From Bog-756 sp963699055 (GTDB taxonomy: Bacteria; Actinomycetota; Acidimicrobiia; Acidimicrobiales; RAAP-2): a stretch of DNA of 64,000 nt. Of this stretch, positions 33,221-41,513 are shown in pieces (position 1 is the stretch's first letter; the number at the start of each line of letters is the position of its first letter). Location: assembly GCA_963699055.1 (NCBI GenBank), contig CAVOTA010000002.1, positions 1,302,001 to 1,366,000 of the forward strand. Reading direction: 5' to 3'. The position numbers were made by a program, and so were the translations under genes. The notes below the pieces were generated by a model that did no database searches, had not been told where the DNA came from, and saw only the letters and a list, made by a program, of their open reading frames with translations.

Positions 33221-33655
33221 TCAGTCGGTGCTGGTGGCAGGCACGGCGATGACGCCGGGTACGCCGCCGGCGGCCGCGTACTCCTCCCGCATCTGCCGAT
33301 ACACGCGGTGCTCGACCACGAAGGCGAGGAACGGCACGAAGCCGGCGGCCACCACGGCCAGGATCCGCCCCAGCCGCCACCGTGCCCGGCGGGCCAGGTC
33401 GGCCGCCATCACCAGGTACAGGAGATAGAGGTAGCCGTGCATCGTGCCCACGATCTCGACGCCCAGCTTCTTGTGGGCGAGGAACTGCAGCGGCATGCCG
33501 ATGAACACCAGGAGCACGAGGCCCACACCGACGATGAAGGCCATCACCCGGTAGCGGACGAGCGCGCCGATCTCGTCCCACTGGACGAGCTTCGCCCACG
33601 TGGGGCGGCCCAGGTCGTCGATGGACCCCGGGGTCTCCTGCGGCCCGTCGCTCAT
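33221..33655 (-). CDS. DUF3817 membrane protein
   Basis: A 144-aa integral membrane protein with three predicted helices: FIVGVGLVLLVFIGMPLQFL, GTMHGYLYLLYLVMAADLA and ILAVVAAGFVPFLAFVVEH. The motif VGTMHGYLYLLYLV and the ending FVPFLAFVVEHRVYRQM match DUF3817, a family of unknown function widespread in actinobacteria. The N-terminal 28 residues are cytoplasmic. It starts 7 nt after the stop of the upstream two-TM protein, as in other actinobacteria where the two are neighbours. Confidence 0.88.
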   Translation of the reverse strand: MSDGPQETPGSIDDLGRPTWAKLVQWDEIGALVRYRVMAFIVGVGLVLLVFIGMPLQFLAHKKLGVEIVGTMHGYLYLLYLVMAADLARRARWRLGRILAVVAAGFVPFLAFVVEHRVYRQMREEYAAAGGVPGVIAVPATSTD

Positions 33656-33662
33656 GCGTCGG

Positions 33663-34208
33663 TCACGACGGGGCCTCGGCGGTGTCCTTGAGCGCGTCCT
33701 GGGCGGCCTCTTCCACAGCGTCCTCGGCGGCCAGCTCGGCCAGGTAGCGGTTGTACTCGGTCAGCCGCTCGGCCTCGTCGGGGGTCTGGGCCGTGTAGCG
33801 CTCACCCCGCCCGCCCTGGACGGCGTCGATCGGTGCGGCGGCGGCGATGGCCACGTTCTTCTTCCGCCCGCCGGTCAGCGCCCAGCCCGGCGGACGTGCG
33901 ACGGCATCCCCGGCGTCGGGGGCACCGACCGTCGGGGCCGGGGCCGGGGCGTCCGCTGACGCTGCCCGCCGGACGGCCACCCGATCGGTGGGGGCCGTCG
34001 CCTTGGCCACCTGGTCCTGGACCAGGTTCCACCAGGTGTAGACGGCGTACGCGGCGAACGCCGGCCACAGGACCACGTAGGCCCAGCTCAGCGTGTTCCC
34101 ACCCTCGGCACGGTTCAGCTGCCACCACGTGAGCCAGGCGAACAGCGGCAGCAGGACGAGCAGGGTGGCGTGCAAACCGATGCAACGGGCGGAGAAGTAG
34201 CGACGCAC
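33663..34208 (-). CDS. Two-TM membrane protein with disordered linker
   Basis: A 181-aa protein with two N-terminal membrane helices (IGLHATLLVLLPLFAWLTWWQL and TLSWAYVVLWPAFAAYAVYTWW), a Pro/Ala-rich linker and a charged C-terminal helix (TEYNRYLAELAAEDAVEEAAQDALKD). The EGGNTLSWAYVVLWPAFA segment is characteristic of a conserved actinobacterial family found beside DUF3817. The function is unknown. The start is GTG 34208, set by TACGAT 6 nt upstream; the longer frame from 34259 would begin upstream of that promoter. Confidence 0.78.
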   Translation of the reverse strand: MRRYFSARCIGLHATLLVLLPLFAWLTWWQLNRAEGGNTLSWAYVVLWPAFAAYAVYTWWNLVQDQVAKATAPTDRVAVRRAASADAPAPAPTVGAPDAGDAVARPPGWALTGGRKKNVAIAAAAPIDAVQGGRGERYTAQTPDEAERLTEYNRYLAELAAEDAVEEAAQDALKDTAEAPS

Positions 34209-34214
34209 CCCACC

Positions 34215-34220
34215 ATCGTA
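34215..34220 (-). promoter_or_regulatory. -10 element TACGAT, leaderless start
   Basis: Minus-strand TACGAT ends 6 nt before GTG 34208 and decides that start. Confidence 0.55.
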
Positions 34221-34359
34221 TCGGGCACCCTGCGCCCGGCCCATTCGGGCCCGCTCCATCCACCGCTCGACCCGGCCCGCTGTTTACCCTGGTGCGAGGC
34301 CCAGCCACGGCCCACGGCGCCCAGCACGGCGTACCGGGCACCCCAGGAAAGGATTCTTC

Positions 34360-35160
34360 ATGGACGAGCGCGTACGAATCGGCATCGCCGAGGCGATCGG
34401 AACGATGATCCTCATCATCGGTGGCCCCGGCACCGCCATCCTGGCGACCGGGCACTTCACCGGGGCGTCGAACACGGTCACCATCCTCGGTGTCGCCCTG
34501 GCCTTCGGCCTGAGCCTCCTCGTGGCGGCCTACGCCATCGGGTCCATCTCCGGCTGTCACATCAACCCGGCCGTCACCCTGGGCCTGTGGGTCATCGGCA
34601 AGACCAAGTCCCGGGACCTCCCGTTCTACATCGTCGGGCAGATCGTCGGCGGGCTCGTCGGGGCACTGGTCATCTACATCATCGCCAGCGCCAACCGGGT
34701 GGCATCGGCCACCGCCACCAATCTCGGCACCTTCAGCGCCAAGGCGACCGGATTCGCCTCCAACGGCTACGGCATCCACTCGCCCGGCGGGTTCCCGCTG
34801 CCCGTGGTGATCCTCGCCGAGATCTTCTTCACCGCCGTCTTCGTCTTCGTCATCGCCTCGACCAGCCGCAAGTCGATGCCCGTCGGGCTGACCGGCATCA
34901 CCGTCGGCCTCACCCTCACGGTCATCCACCTGATCTCGATCCCGATCGACAACACGTCGGTCAACCCCGCCCGCAGCCTGGCCACCGCCGTGTTCCAGGG
35001 GGGGTGGGCCCTCAACCAGCTGTGGGTGTTCATCGTGTTCCCCATCGTCGGCGGGATCCTGGGTGCCGGCATCTGGCGCCTCCTGCGGCCGGAGTCGGAC
35101 GAGGACACCGAGGCCGAGTCCGAGGCCGTGGCCCCGTCGCCGTTCGGTCAGCACGAGTAG
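34360..35160 (+). CDS. Aquaporin / MIP-family channel
   Basis: A 266-aa channel with six membrane helices and both half-helix motifs: SGCHINPAVT (N69-P70-A71) and TSVNPARS (about 202-209). The arginine after the second NPA is the selectivity-filter Arg. An extended loop between helices 3 and 4 (SANRVASATATNLGTFSAKATGF) is longer than in E. coli AqpZ. The acidic C-terminal tail is cytoplasmic. Expected to pass water and perhaps small neutral solutes. No kinase such as GlpK is adjacent, so a glycerol facilitator role is not supported. Confidence 0.93.
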   Translation: MDERVRIGIAEAIGTMILIIGGPGTAILATGHFTGASNTVTILGVALAFGLSLLVAAYAIGSISGCHINPAVTLGLWVIGKTKSRDLPFYIVGQIVGGLVGALVIYIIASANRVASATATNLGTFSAKATGFASNGYGIHSPGGFPLPVVILAEIFFTAVFVFVIASTSRKSMPVGLTGITVGLTLTVIHLISIPIDNTSVNPARSLATAVFQGGWALNQLWVFIVFPIVGGILGAGIWRLLRPESDEDTEAESEAVAPSPFGQHE

Positions 35161-35209
35161 CCGCCGGGACCACGGACCGGACGACGGGTGGGCCGTCACA
35201 GCCCGCCCG

Positions 35210-35215
35210 TAGCGT
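35210..35215 (+). promoter_or_regulatory. -10 element TAGCGT, leaderless start
   Basis: TAGCGT ends 6 nt before ATG 35222. Confidence 0.55.
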
Positions 35216-35221
35216 GACGAC

Positions 35222-35839
35222 ATGACCCCGACTCCTGAACCCACCACCCTGTTCCACCCCGAGGTGGAGGTGCGCGTCTCCCCGCGACGCAAGAAGACGG
35301 CAGGCGCCCACTGGGAGGGCGACCGGATCGTGGTGGTGGTCCCGACCCACCTGCGGGGTGCCGAGCGCGACGACATGGTCGACCACCTGACCCGACGCCT
35401 CACCCGCCACCGACCGCACCTCCACACCTCGGACGACGAGCTGGCGGCCCGTGCCCGCCAGCTGGGACGCACCTACCTCGAGGGAGTGGAGCCGGCCTCG
35501 ATCCGCTGGGCCACCAATCAGACCAAGCGCTGGGGATCGTGCACGCTGGCCACCCGGGAGATCCGGATCTCGTCCCGGCTGCGGGTGGCACCCACGTGGG
35601 TGCTGGACGCGGTGATCGTGCACGAGCTGGCCCATCTGCTCGAGGCCGGCCACACCCCGCGGTTCCGGGCGCTCGAGTCCCGTTACCCACGGCGCCAGGA
35701 GGCCGACGTCTTCCTCGAGGGCTACGCACTCGGTCTGCACATGGACGTCCCTGCGGACGTCGACGGCCCGGACGGTGCCGACGGGCCGGACCACCCCGGG
35801 GCTGATGCCGGGGCCCCCGAGGGCGCTCCGGCCGCCTGA
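35222..35839 (+). CDS. YgjP-type metal-dependent hydrolase (DUF45)
   Basis: A 205-aa gluzincin-like protein. The metal site is VIVHELAHLLEAGHTPRF: H134, E135, H138 and H144. The conserved preceding block TNQTKRWGSCTLATREIRISSRLRVAPTWVLDAV is diagnostic of the YgjP/DUF45 family. The C-terminal 35 residues are Asp/Gly/Ala-rich and probably disordered. Family members resemble SprT and wnt-type peptidases; the substrate is unknown. Leaderless ATG. Confidence 0.87.
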   Translation: MTPTPEPTTLFHPEVEVRVSPRRKKTAGAHWEGDRIVVVVPTHLRGAERDDMVDHLTRRLTRHRPHLHTSDDELAARARQLGRTYLEGVEPASIRWATNQTKRWGSCTLATREIRISSRLRVAPTWVLDAVIVHELAHLLEAGHTPRFRALESRYPRRQEADVFLEGYALGLHMDVPADVDGPDGADGPDHPGADAGAPEGAPAA

Positions 35840-35902
35840 TCCCGGGAAGCCCGCCGTCGGACCGCCCGCCTGGCTGGTGGCGCGCCGGCACCCGATCGCG
35901 AC

Positions 35903-35908
35903 TACAAC
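35903..35908 (+). promoter_or_regulatory. -10 element TACAAC, leaderless start
   Basis: TACAAC ends 6 nt before GTG 35915. Confidence 0.45.
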
Positions 35909-35914
35909 AGGGCT

Positions 35915-36838
35915 GTGGCCATCGCGCTCGCAGCCCTCGCTGCCTTCACCAATGCCGTCACCTCGGTGTTGCAGCGCATCGGGGTCGAGCACGCGCCCGA
36001 GTCGTCCACCCTCAAGGCCAGCCTCATCGGTCACGCCGTCAAGCAGAAGATCTGGCTGATCGGCTTCGCCCTCATGCTCGTGCAGTTCGGGCTGCAGGCC
36101 ACCGCGCTCAAACACGGCGAGCTGAGCACCGTGCAGCCGGTGCTCACCACCGAGCTGCTCTTCCTGCTCCTCATCCTGGCCGTCTGGTTCCGGTACCGGC
36201 TCGGGGCCAGGGAGTGGATCGGGGCCATCACCGTGGTGGCCGGCCTGGGTGGCTTCTTCCTGGCGGCCCGGCCCCACGGCGGCCAGATCCTCCCCTCCAC
36301 CCAGGAGTGGGTCGTCGCCAGCATCGTGCTGTGCACGGCCATCGGCGGCTTCATCGTGGCTGGGCTCCACGGGCCCCGGTGGTGGCGGGCGGCGGCGTTC
36401 GGTGCCGCGACCGCGGTCACCGCGGCCTTCGGTGCCGCACTGACCAAGGCCATCACCGGCTACCTGGACCACGGATGGAGCGCCGTGTTCACCCACTTCC
36501 AGCCCTACATGCTCGCCGTCACCGGCCTCGGCACCGTGTTCCTGATCCAGAACGCCCTGCACGCCGGACCGATCACCGCCTCGAGGACGACGCTCGTGAC
36601 GATGAACCCGCTGATCAGCATCGTCCTCGGGATCACACTCTTCGGCGACGACCTCCGGAGCGGGGCACTCTGGATCACCCTCGAGGTCCTGGCCCTGGCC
36701 GTCCTGGTGGTCGGCGTGGTCGTGCTGACCCGGTCGCCCCTGGTGGCGGGCTCGGCGGACGGCTCCACCGACGACGAGATGCTGGGCGGAGCCCGGGAGC
36801 GGGCCATCCTCCTCCCGCCGATCGAGGCCATGCCCTGA
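35915..36838 (+). CDS. DMT/EamA-like membrane protein
   Basis: A 307-aa protein with nine or ten predicted helices arranged as two EamA-like halves: IALAALAAFTNAVTSVLQRIGVEHAPE begins the first and the half starting near AAFGAATAVTAAFGAALTKAITG the second. The pattern VQPVLTTELLFLLLILAVWFRYRLGAREWIGAITVVAGLGGFF matches the DMT drug/metabolite group and the actinobacterial DMT-like proteins of unknown substrate. The C-terminal tail is acidic and cytoplasmic. Confidence 0.8.
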   Translation: MAIALAALAAFTNAVTSVLQRIGVEHAPESSTLKASLIGHAVKQKIWLIGFALMLVQFGLQATALKHGELSTVQPVLTTELLFLLLILAVWFRYRLGAREWIGAITVVAGLGGFFLAARPHGGQILPSTQEWVVASIVLCTAIGGFIVAGLHGPRWWRAAAFGAATAVTAAFGAALTKAITGYLDHGWSAVFTHFQPYMLAVTGLGTVFLIQNALHAGPITASRTTLVTMNPLISIVLGITLFGDDLRSGALWITLEVLALAVLVVGVVVLTRSPLVAGSADGSTDDEMLGGARERAILLPPIEAMP

Positions 36839-36899
36839 CGCACCGCCCGGCGGCGCGCCGGGACGGCGGCGACGGCAAGTCAGGTCGGGCGGACGCCAG

Positions 36900-37027
36900 G
36901 TCAGGCGGACAGCGCCTGTGGCCGATCGTGCGTCAGGCGGACAGCGCCTGTGGCCGATCGTGCGTCAGGCGGACAGCGCCTGTGGCCGACCGTGCGTCAG
37001 GCGGACAGCGCCTGCGGTCGACCGTGG
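36900..37027. repeat. 32-bp tandem repeat extending the exonuclease 3' end
   Basis: Four units (36900-36931, 36932-36963, 36964-36995, 36996-37027). The first two are identical and the third differs at one base. The fourth, more diverged, is the real 3' end of the minus-strand exonuclease gene, so each unit repeats the codons for RPQALSA and the stop. The array separates the convergent DMT and exonuclease genes. Confidence 0.9.
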
Positions 37028-37641
37028 ACCACGGGGCGGATGCCTCCCCCGCCCGGCCACGCATGGGTCAGGCCCTCGTCGAGGAGGCGGTCCACGCCGA
37101 GCAGGTCGTCCCCCAGTTCGGTCCGCATGGCCCCGAACAGCGCCGCCGTCACCCGGGCGTCACCCAGCGCGCTGTGGTGGTCGTCCCAGGTGAGCCGGTA
37201 GCGGTCGCAGCAGTCGACCAGGCGGGCCTTGCCCGGCAGGTCGAGATAGGACTGGGCCACCCGCAACGTGTCGAGCGTGGTCACCTCCGCGGGGACGGCG
37301 TCCTCGCCCAACCGTTGGCACTCGGCGAGGAGGAAGGCCAGGTCGAACCGGTCGACGTTGTGGCCGACCACCACCCGGCCCGACAGGAGTGTGGCCAGGT
37401 AGGGGTGCACCCGGGCGAACGTGGGGGCACCGGCCACCATGTCGGCGGTGATCCCGTGGACATGGGTGGGTCCGGGATCCCTCTCGGGGTCGACGAGCGT
37501 GCAGAAGGCGTCCAGCTCCGCCCCTGACGGGTCGAGGACCACCACCGCCACCTCGACGATCCGCTCCTGGAGGGGCGAGAACCCGGTGGTCTCGAGGTCC
37601 ACCACGGCGAACCCGGGCCGGTGGTCGGCGACGTGCGGCAT
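36997..37641 (-). CDS. DnaQ-fold 3'-5' exonuclease
   Basis: A 214-aa DEDDh exonuclease. Exo I is FAVVDLETTGFSP (D15, E17), Exo II is VVVGHNVDRFDLAFL, and Exo III is DDHHSALGDARVTAALF, with catalytic His and Asp. It lacks polymerase or UvrC-like domains, so it is a stand-alone epsilon-like or repair exonuclease acting on DNA or RNA 3' ends. The ATG is set by TACGGT 7 nt upstream. The 3' end of the gene lies in the first unit of the 32-bp array. Confidence 0.9.
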   Translation of the reverse strand: MPHVADHRPGFAVVDLETTGFSPLQERIVEVAVVVLDPSGAELDAFCTLVDPERDPGPTHVHGITADMVAGAPTFARVHPYLATLLSGRVVVGHNVDRFDLAFLLAECQRLGEDAVPAEVTTLDTLRVAQSYLDLPGKARLVDCCDRYRLTWDDHHSALGDARVTAALFGAMRTELGDDLLGVDRLLDEGLTHAWPGGGGIRPVVHGRPQALSA

Positions 37642-37648
37642 GGACGAC

Positions 37649-37654
37649 ACCGTA
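37649..37654 (-). promoter_or_regulatory. -10 element TACGGT, leaderless start
   Basis: Minus-strand TACGGT ends 7 nt before ATG 37641. Confidence 0.5.
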
Positions 37655-37741
37655 GATCCTCGATGTGTCACGGCGCGCCCCGCCCCGGTGGGCCCACGGG
37701 TGCCCACCGGAGGGCCGGGACAACCGGGACGGCCGGCGGTG

Positions 37742-39583
37742 TCAGGCGTTGGCGCCGACCAGTGTCTTGAGCTCGGCCTGGACGTCGGCCTCGTGCTTGC
37801 GCTCGTCCTCGCGCGCCTTGCCCGGGCTCCACCGTCCTCGGTTGAGCCAGATGGTCGGGATGAACAGCACCATCCCGCCCAGGCACACCCAGAACCAGTT
37901 CTGCCACTGCTTGGGCGACTTGGACACGCCGTTCAGGAGGTTGGTCAGCTGGTCCTGGTGCTGCGACAGGTAGGCCAGCTGGGTCCGGTAGGTGTACACC
38001 GGACCGTTGACCTCCTTGAGGTTGGCGAGGATGTGGGCGAACACGACGGGCCCGACGGCCTTGGTCAGGGCGGCCGCCCCCGAGAGGGGATTGGCGTGGG
38101 CCGCCGCCACCACGGCGGCGTTCTTCGGGTCCGACAGCGGTCGCAGCCACGAGGCGTTGGCCGTGGCGAACGCCACCAGCTGCTCGTGCTCCACCTGGAA
38201 CTGCTGCACGTTGAACGGAGCGTGACCGTTGGGGGCCGGCTGCGCGTACTGCAGGTTGTCGACCACCGGGTTGACCGAGTTCACCACCAGGGGCAGGAAG
38301 ATGAAGGACATGCCGACGGTGAGGCGGAGGATCCAACCCCACAGGGCCAGCCCGGTACCGACCAGGGCCGGGTTCCGGGCCTCGACCATCTCGGTGTAGC
38401 CCGCCATCCACGGGGCGTAACAGAGGGAGATGGAGGCGGCCAGCAGCACTTCGAGGGTGATCAGCGTGTCGAGCGCCGTATGGGGGTTGTCGGCGGCGTG
38501 GATGAACAGGATCAGCATGACGATCGACGAGACGGCACCGACCAGCATCAGCGGCTTGCGGACCTTGAGGAGGTCGGACAGCACGCCGAACAGGATCAGG
38601 GCGACGATGTCGGCCCACCAGAACCACGCGTTGAGGCTGTTGGCCTGGGCCGTCGAGAGGTTCACCCCGGACGGGTCCTTGAACACCGTGGCCCAGTAGA
38701 TGGTGAAGAAGGCCGAGGCGGCGTAGTACAGCAGCAGGAAGATCGAGATACCGATGGCCGACCCGATCAGGTCGAACTTGAGGATCTGTCGCCACGGATG
38801 GGCGGTGGCGGCCAGCACGTCCTGTTCGGACAGGCCACGAGCCCGGGCCTCGACCAGGGCCCGGTCGTGCTCACTCACCATCAGCTGGTCACGCAGGTTC
38901 GAGGACAGATCCTTCAGGAGGAAGAAGGCCACCACGAACACCACCAGCGTCGACACACCGGAGATGACGAACTGGCTCTTCCACCCGTCGATCCCGCCGG
39001 TGGCGAGGAAGTGGTCGAGGGTGTGGGCGGCCACGATCGAGGTGATCAGGCTGCCGGCCACCGGGCCGACGGTCCAGAACCCCATCGCCGAGGCCCGGCC
39101 CAGCTGAGGGCTGAAGTCGCGCACCAGCGCCGGGGTGGCCACCAGGATGGCGCCCTCGACCACGCCCAGCAGGCAGATGACGAACAGGAACTCCCACTCG
39201 GTCTTGCAGGCGGGCACGCCGATGGAGACCAGGAGACCGATGACGAGCAGCCCGTAGATGACCACGTTGGACCGACCGAGCTTGTCGGTCTTGGACGCCG
39301 GCAGCGACGCGAACGCTCCCAGGAGGTTGGAGATGACCACGATCCACACGTAGAACGAGAACGACATGTGGTACGAGACCAGGATCTGGGGGGTGACCCC
39401 GGTCTGCGTGAAGTACGTGTAGTACAGCATGATCGTCGCCAGCACGGCGAGCGCCAGGTACGCGGTCCGCTTGCCGTTGCGCGGGTATTCGTCGATCTCG
39501 TGCACGAAGAGGAACCGGAAGAGCCCGCTCCGCTCATTCGGCACGCTGGTCGGGTTCAGCGCGGTCGGCGCTCCTGATGACAT
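37742..39583 (-). CDS. MFS transporter with large loop before the last helix
   Basis: A 613-aa major facilitator protein. About eleven helices are followed by a roughly 125-residue hydrophilic segment (about 440-565: NPVVDNLQYAQPAPNGHAPF ... TYRTQLAYLSQHQDQLTNLLNG), then a final helix WQNWFWVCLGGMVLFIPTIWL and a cytoplasmic tail. Motif-A-like residues occur at ASKTDKLGRSNV. In a 12-helix topology the inserted segment is outside the membrane. The N-terminus has a conserved-looking FRFLFVHEIDEYPRNGKR. It lies next to acyl-CoA genes on the same strand, so an organic acid or sterol acid may be the substrate. A ggggga ribosome-binding site precedes the ATG. Confidence 0.88.
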   Translation of the reverse strand: MSSGAPTALNPTSVPNERSGLFRFLFVHEIDEYPRNGKRTAYLALAVLATIMLYYTYFTQTGVTPQILVSYHMSFSFYVWIVVISNLLGAFASLPASKTDKLGRSNVVIYGLLVIGLLVSIGVPACKTEWEFLFVICLLGVVEGAILVATPALVRDFSPQLGRASAMGFWTVGPVAGSLITSIVAAHTLDHFLATGGIDGWKSQFVISGVSTLVVFVVAFFLLKDLSSNLRDQLMVSEHDRALVEARARGLSEQDVLAATAHPWRQILKFDLIGSAIGISIFLLLYYAASAFFTIYWATVFKDPSGVNLSTAQANSLNAWFWWADIVALILFGVLSDLLKVRKPLMLVGAVSSIVMLILFIHAADNPHTALDTLITLEVLLAASISLCYAPWMAGYTEMVEARNPALVGTGLALWGWILRLTVGMSFIFLPLVVNSVNPVVDNLQYAQPAPNGHAPFNVQQFQVEHEQLVAFATANASWLRPLSDPKNAAVVAAAHANPLSGAAALTKAVGPVVFAHILANLKEVNGPVYTYRTQLAYLSQHQDQLTNLLNGVSKSPKQWQNWFWVCLGGMVLFIPTIWLNRGRWSPGKAREDERKHEADVQAELKTLVGANA

Positions 39584-39741
39584 GTCGATCCCCCTGGGTC
39601 CACGTACGCCCTCCCCGGACGCACGGCCGACCGTAGCGCAGCATGGGGTCCGCGTACCGCATCAGGCGGGTCCCGACAACGGATCCGGGGCCTTCGGCCC
39701 TGTCGCGTCCGTGCCGGGACGGCCGACGCGGCCGACGCCGC

Positions 39742-40872
39742 CTAGTGGTCGAGCACCTGGGCGGCGATGAGCTCCTCGAGGACCCGGGGCTCCCACCACG
39801 ACATCTGCAGCTGCTTGGCCCTGCGGAAGTAGAGCTGGATGTCGAACTCGACCGTGAAGCCGATCCCGCCGAAGATCTGCTGGGCCGTGGCGGTGACGTC
39901 CCGGAACGTCTGGCAGGCGTAGAGCTTGGCCATCGGCGCCAGCTTCCCCACCGGGCGCCCCTCGGCCAGCGCCCAGGCCGCCTCGTGGACGAGCACCTCG
40001 GCGCCGTCCACCGTGGTGGCGGCGTCGGCGAGGTAGTGGGCGAGGGCCTGGAAGGCGCCGAGCGGCTTGTCGAACTGCTGCCGGTCCTTGGCGTACTGGA
40101 CCGTGATCTCCAGGGCGTACTGGGCCCCGCCCACCGCCTGGGCCGCGGCCAGGATGCTCGCCTCGTACATGACGGCACGCCACGTCGCCCATCCGGTCCC
40201 GGCGGCGCCGATCCGGTCGGCCCCGCTCACCCGCACACCGGCGAGGTCGACCCGGTACTGGGCATCGGAGGCGATGGTGAGCTGCTGGGACCGGGTGACC
40301 CCGTCGGCCGCAGGGTCCACCAGGAAGAGGTCGACGTCCTCGTCGGCGTCGCCGGTGCGGGCCAGGACGACCAGGCGGCTGGCCGACGAAGCGAACGCCA
40401 CGTGCCGCTTGCCGCCGGTGAGGGTCCACCCGTCGCCGTCGGGCTCGGCCCGCAGCTGCACACCGCGCGGTCCTGAGCTGTTCTCCGGCTCGAGCCAGGC
40501 CGGCGTGAGGATGGCCTCGCCGGCGACGATCCCCGGCAACCAGGCCTGCTTCTGCTCGTCGCTCCCGGAGCGGGCCAGGGCCCCGCCGCACAGGATCGAG
40601 CTCACGAAATGGGGCGAGGGGGCGATGGCCCGTCCGAACTCCTCGTAGAGCACCACCGTCTCGAGTGTGGACATGCCCGAACCGCCGTACTGTTCGGGCA
40701 GCTGCAGCCCGATGAGGTCGAGGTGGGCGAGCTGCTTCCACAGCTCGGGCGAGTACCCGGTGGGGTCGTCCTCGAGCTCGCGCACGACGCTGAGGGGACA
40801 GGTGGTGGCAAGGACGCCGCGCACCGTCTCACGGAGCATCTCCTGCTCGGGGCTGAAGGTCAGGTCCAACAT
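39742..40872 (-). CDS. Acyl-CoA dehydrogenase (subunit-like, 376 aa)
   Basis: A 376-aa acyl-CoA dehydrogenase that introduces the alpha,beta double bond into an acyl-CoA using FAD. Landmarks are the N-terminal LDLTFSPEQEMLRETVRGVL, the GLQLPEQYGGSGM motif, the middle beta domain, and the C-terminal QFDKPLGAFQALAHYLADA and QIFGGIGFTVEFDIQLYFRRAKQLQ blocks. The FAD-domain PAWLEPENSS stretch is unusual for the family, which normally has ALTEPxxGS. This fits alpha2beta2 enzymes in which only one partner binds FAD fully. It is the last gene of the minus-strand MaoC/CoA-transferase run; ggaga precedes the ATG. Confidence 0.88.
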   Translation of the reverse strand: MLDLTFSPEQEMLRETVRGVLATTCPLSVVRELEDDPTGYSPELWKQLAHLDLIGLQLPEQYGGSGMSTLETVVLYEEFGRAIAPSPHFVSSILCGGALARSGSDEQKQAWLPGIVAGEAILTPAWLEPENSSGPRGVQLRAEPDGDGWTLTGGKRHVAFASSASRLVVLARTGDADEDVDLFLVDPAADGVTRSQQLTIASDAQYRVDLAGVRVSGADRIGAAGTGWATWRAVMYEASILAAAQAVGGAQYALEITVQYAKDRQQFDKPLGAFQALAHYLADAATTVDGAEVLVHEAAWALAEGRPVGKLAPMAKLYACQTFRDVTATAQQIFGGIGFTVEFDIQLYFRRAKQLQMSWWEPRVLEELIAAQVLDH

Positions 40873-40904
40873 GTCGTGCTCTCCTCTGGTGGAACTTCCG
40901 GTCG

Positions 40905-41033
40905 TGGTGCGGTCGGTCGGTGCGGCCCGGGGAGGGGCCGGCGGTCGGTGTCGGTCGTTGTGGTCGTCGGTGTCGGTGTGTGAGTCGGGTCGGTGTCGGT
41001 GTGTGGGTCGGTGCGGGTCGGGTCGGTGTCGGG
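40905..41033. repeat. Low-complexity (g/t)cgg(t) tract between two operon genes
   Basis: Irregular repeats of gtcggtgtcggt and ggtgtgtgggtcggt fill the 160 bp between the MaoC-like gene and the acyl-CoA dehydrogenase. This is an unusually long gap inside an otherwise overlapping gene run. Confidence 0.7.
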
Positions 41034-41513
41034 TCAGGGCACCCAGCGGTCGCCGGAACGGGTCCACGGGTTGTCGTCGGTTGCCGTCGGCAGTGCCACC
41101 CGGGCGGTGCACGTCGTCTTGGCGTCGCCGTCCACCGACACCGCGATGTCCAGGGCCACCCAGCCGCACCCCGTGTCGTCGACGCCGGTGTCGGTCACCG
41201 TGCCCCGGAACACCATGGTGTCCCCCGGGAAGATCGACCCCCGCATCTTGAACGTCACCCGCTGGAGGCGGCCGAAGGGTCCCGTCCAGTCGGTGATGTA
41301 GCGCTCGAACCATGCCGCCAGGTTGGGCGTGTTGAGGAAGATGTCCCGGGTGCCGTTGCGGTTGACGGCGAAGTCCTTGTCGTGGTGCATGGGGCGCCAG
41401 TCCCGGGCGGCCAGTGCACCGAGCACCACGGTGGTCGCAGTCACCGGGTAGGCGAGCTCGGGCAGTTCGTCGCCCACCGAGACGTCGCCCTGCAGCAGCG
41501 TGGGGGTGGTCAC
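41034..41513 (-). CDS. MaoC-like hydratase, second subunit
   Basis: A 159-aa single hot-dog protein. The hydratase motif is visible as LGALAARDWRPMHHDKDFAVNRNGTRDIFLNT, equivalent to the D-x(4)-H signature of MaoC/R-specific hydratases. The later DTMVFRGTVTDTGVDDTGCGWVALDIAVSV is the conserved beta-strand pair. Such half-size proteins act as heterodimers with a second hot-dog subunit. The partner gene is immediately upstream and overlaps by 4 nt (ATGA-type), so the pair should be made in equal amounts and hydrate a 2-enoyl-CoA. Confidence 0.87.
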   Translation of the reverse strand: MTTPTLLQGDVSVGDELPELAYPVTATTVVLGALAARDWRPMHHDKDFAVNRNGTRDIFLNTPNLAAWFERYITDWTGPFGRLQRVTFKMRGSIFPGDTMVFRGTVTDTGVDDTGCGWVALDIAVSVDGDAKTTCTARVALPTATDDNPWTRSGDRWVP

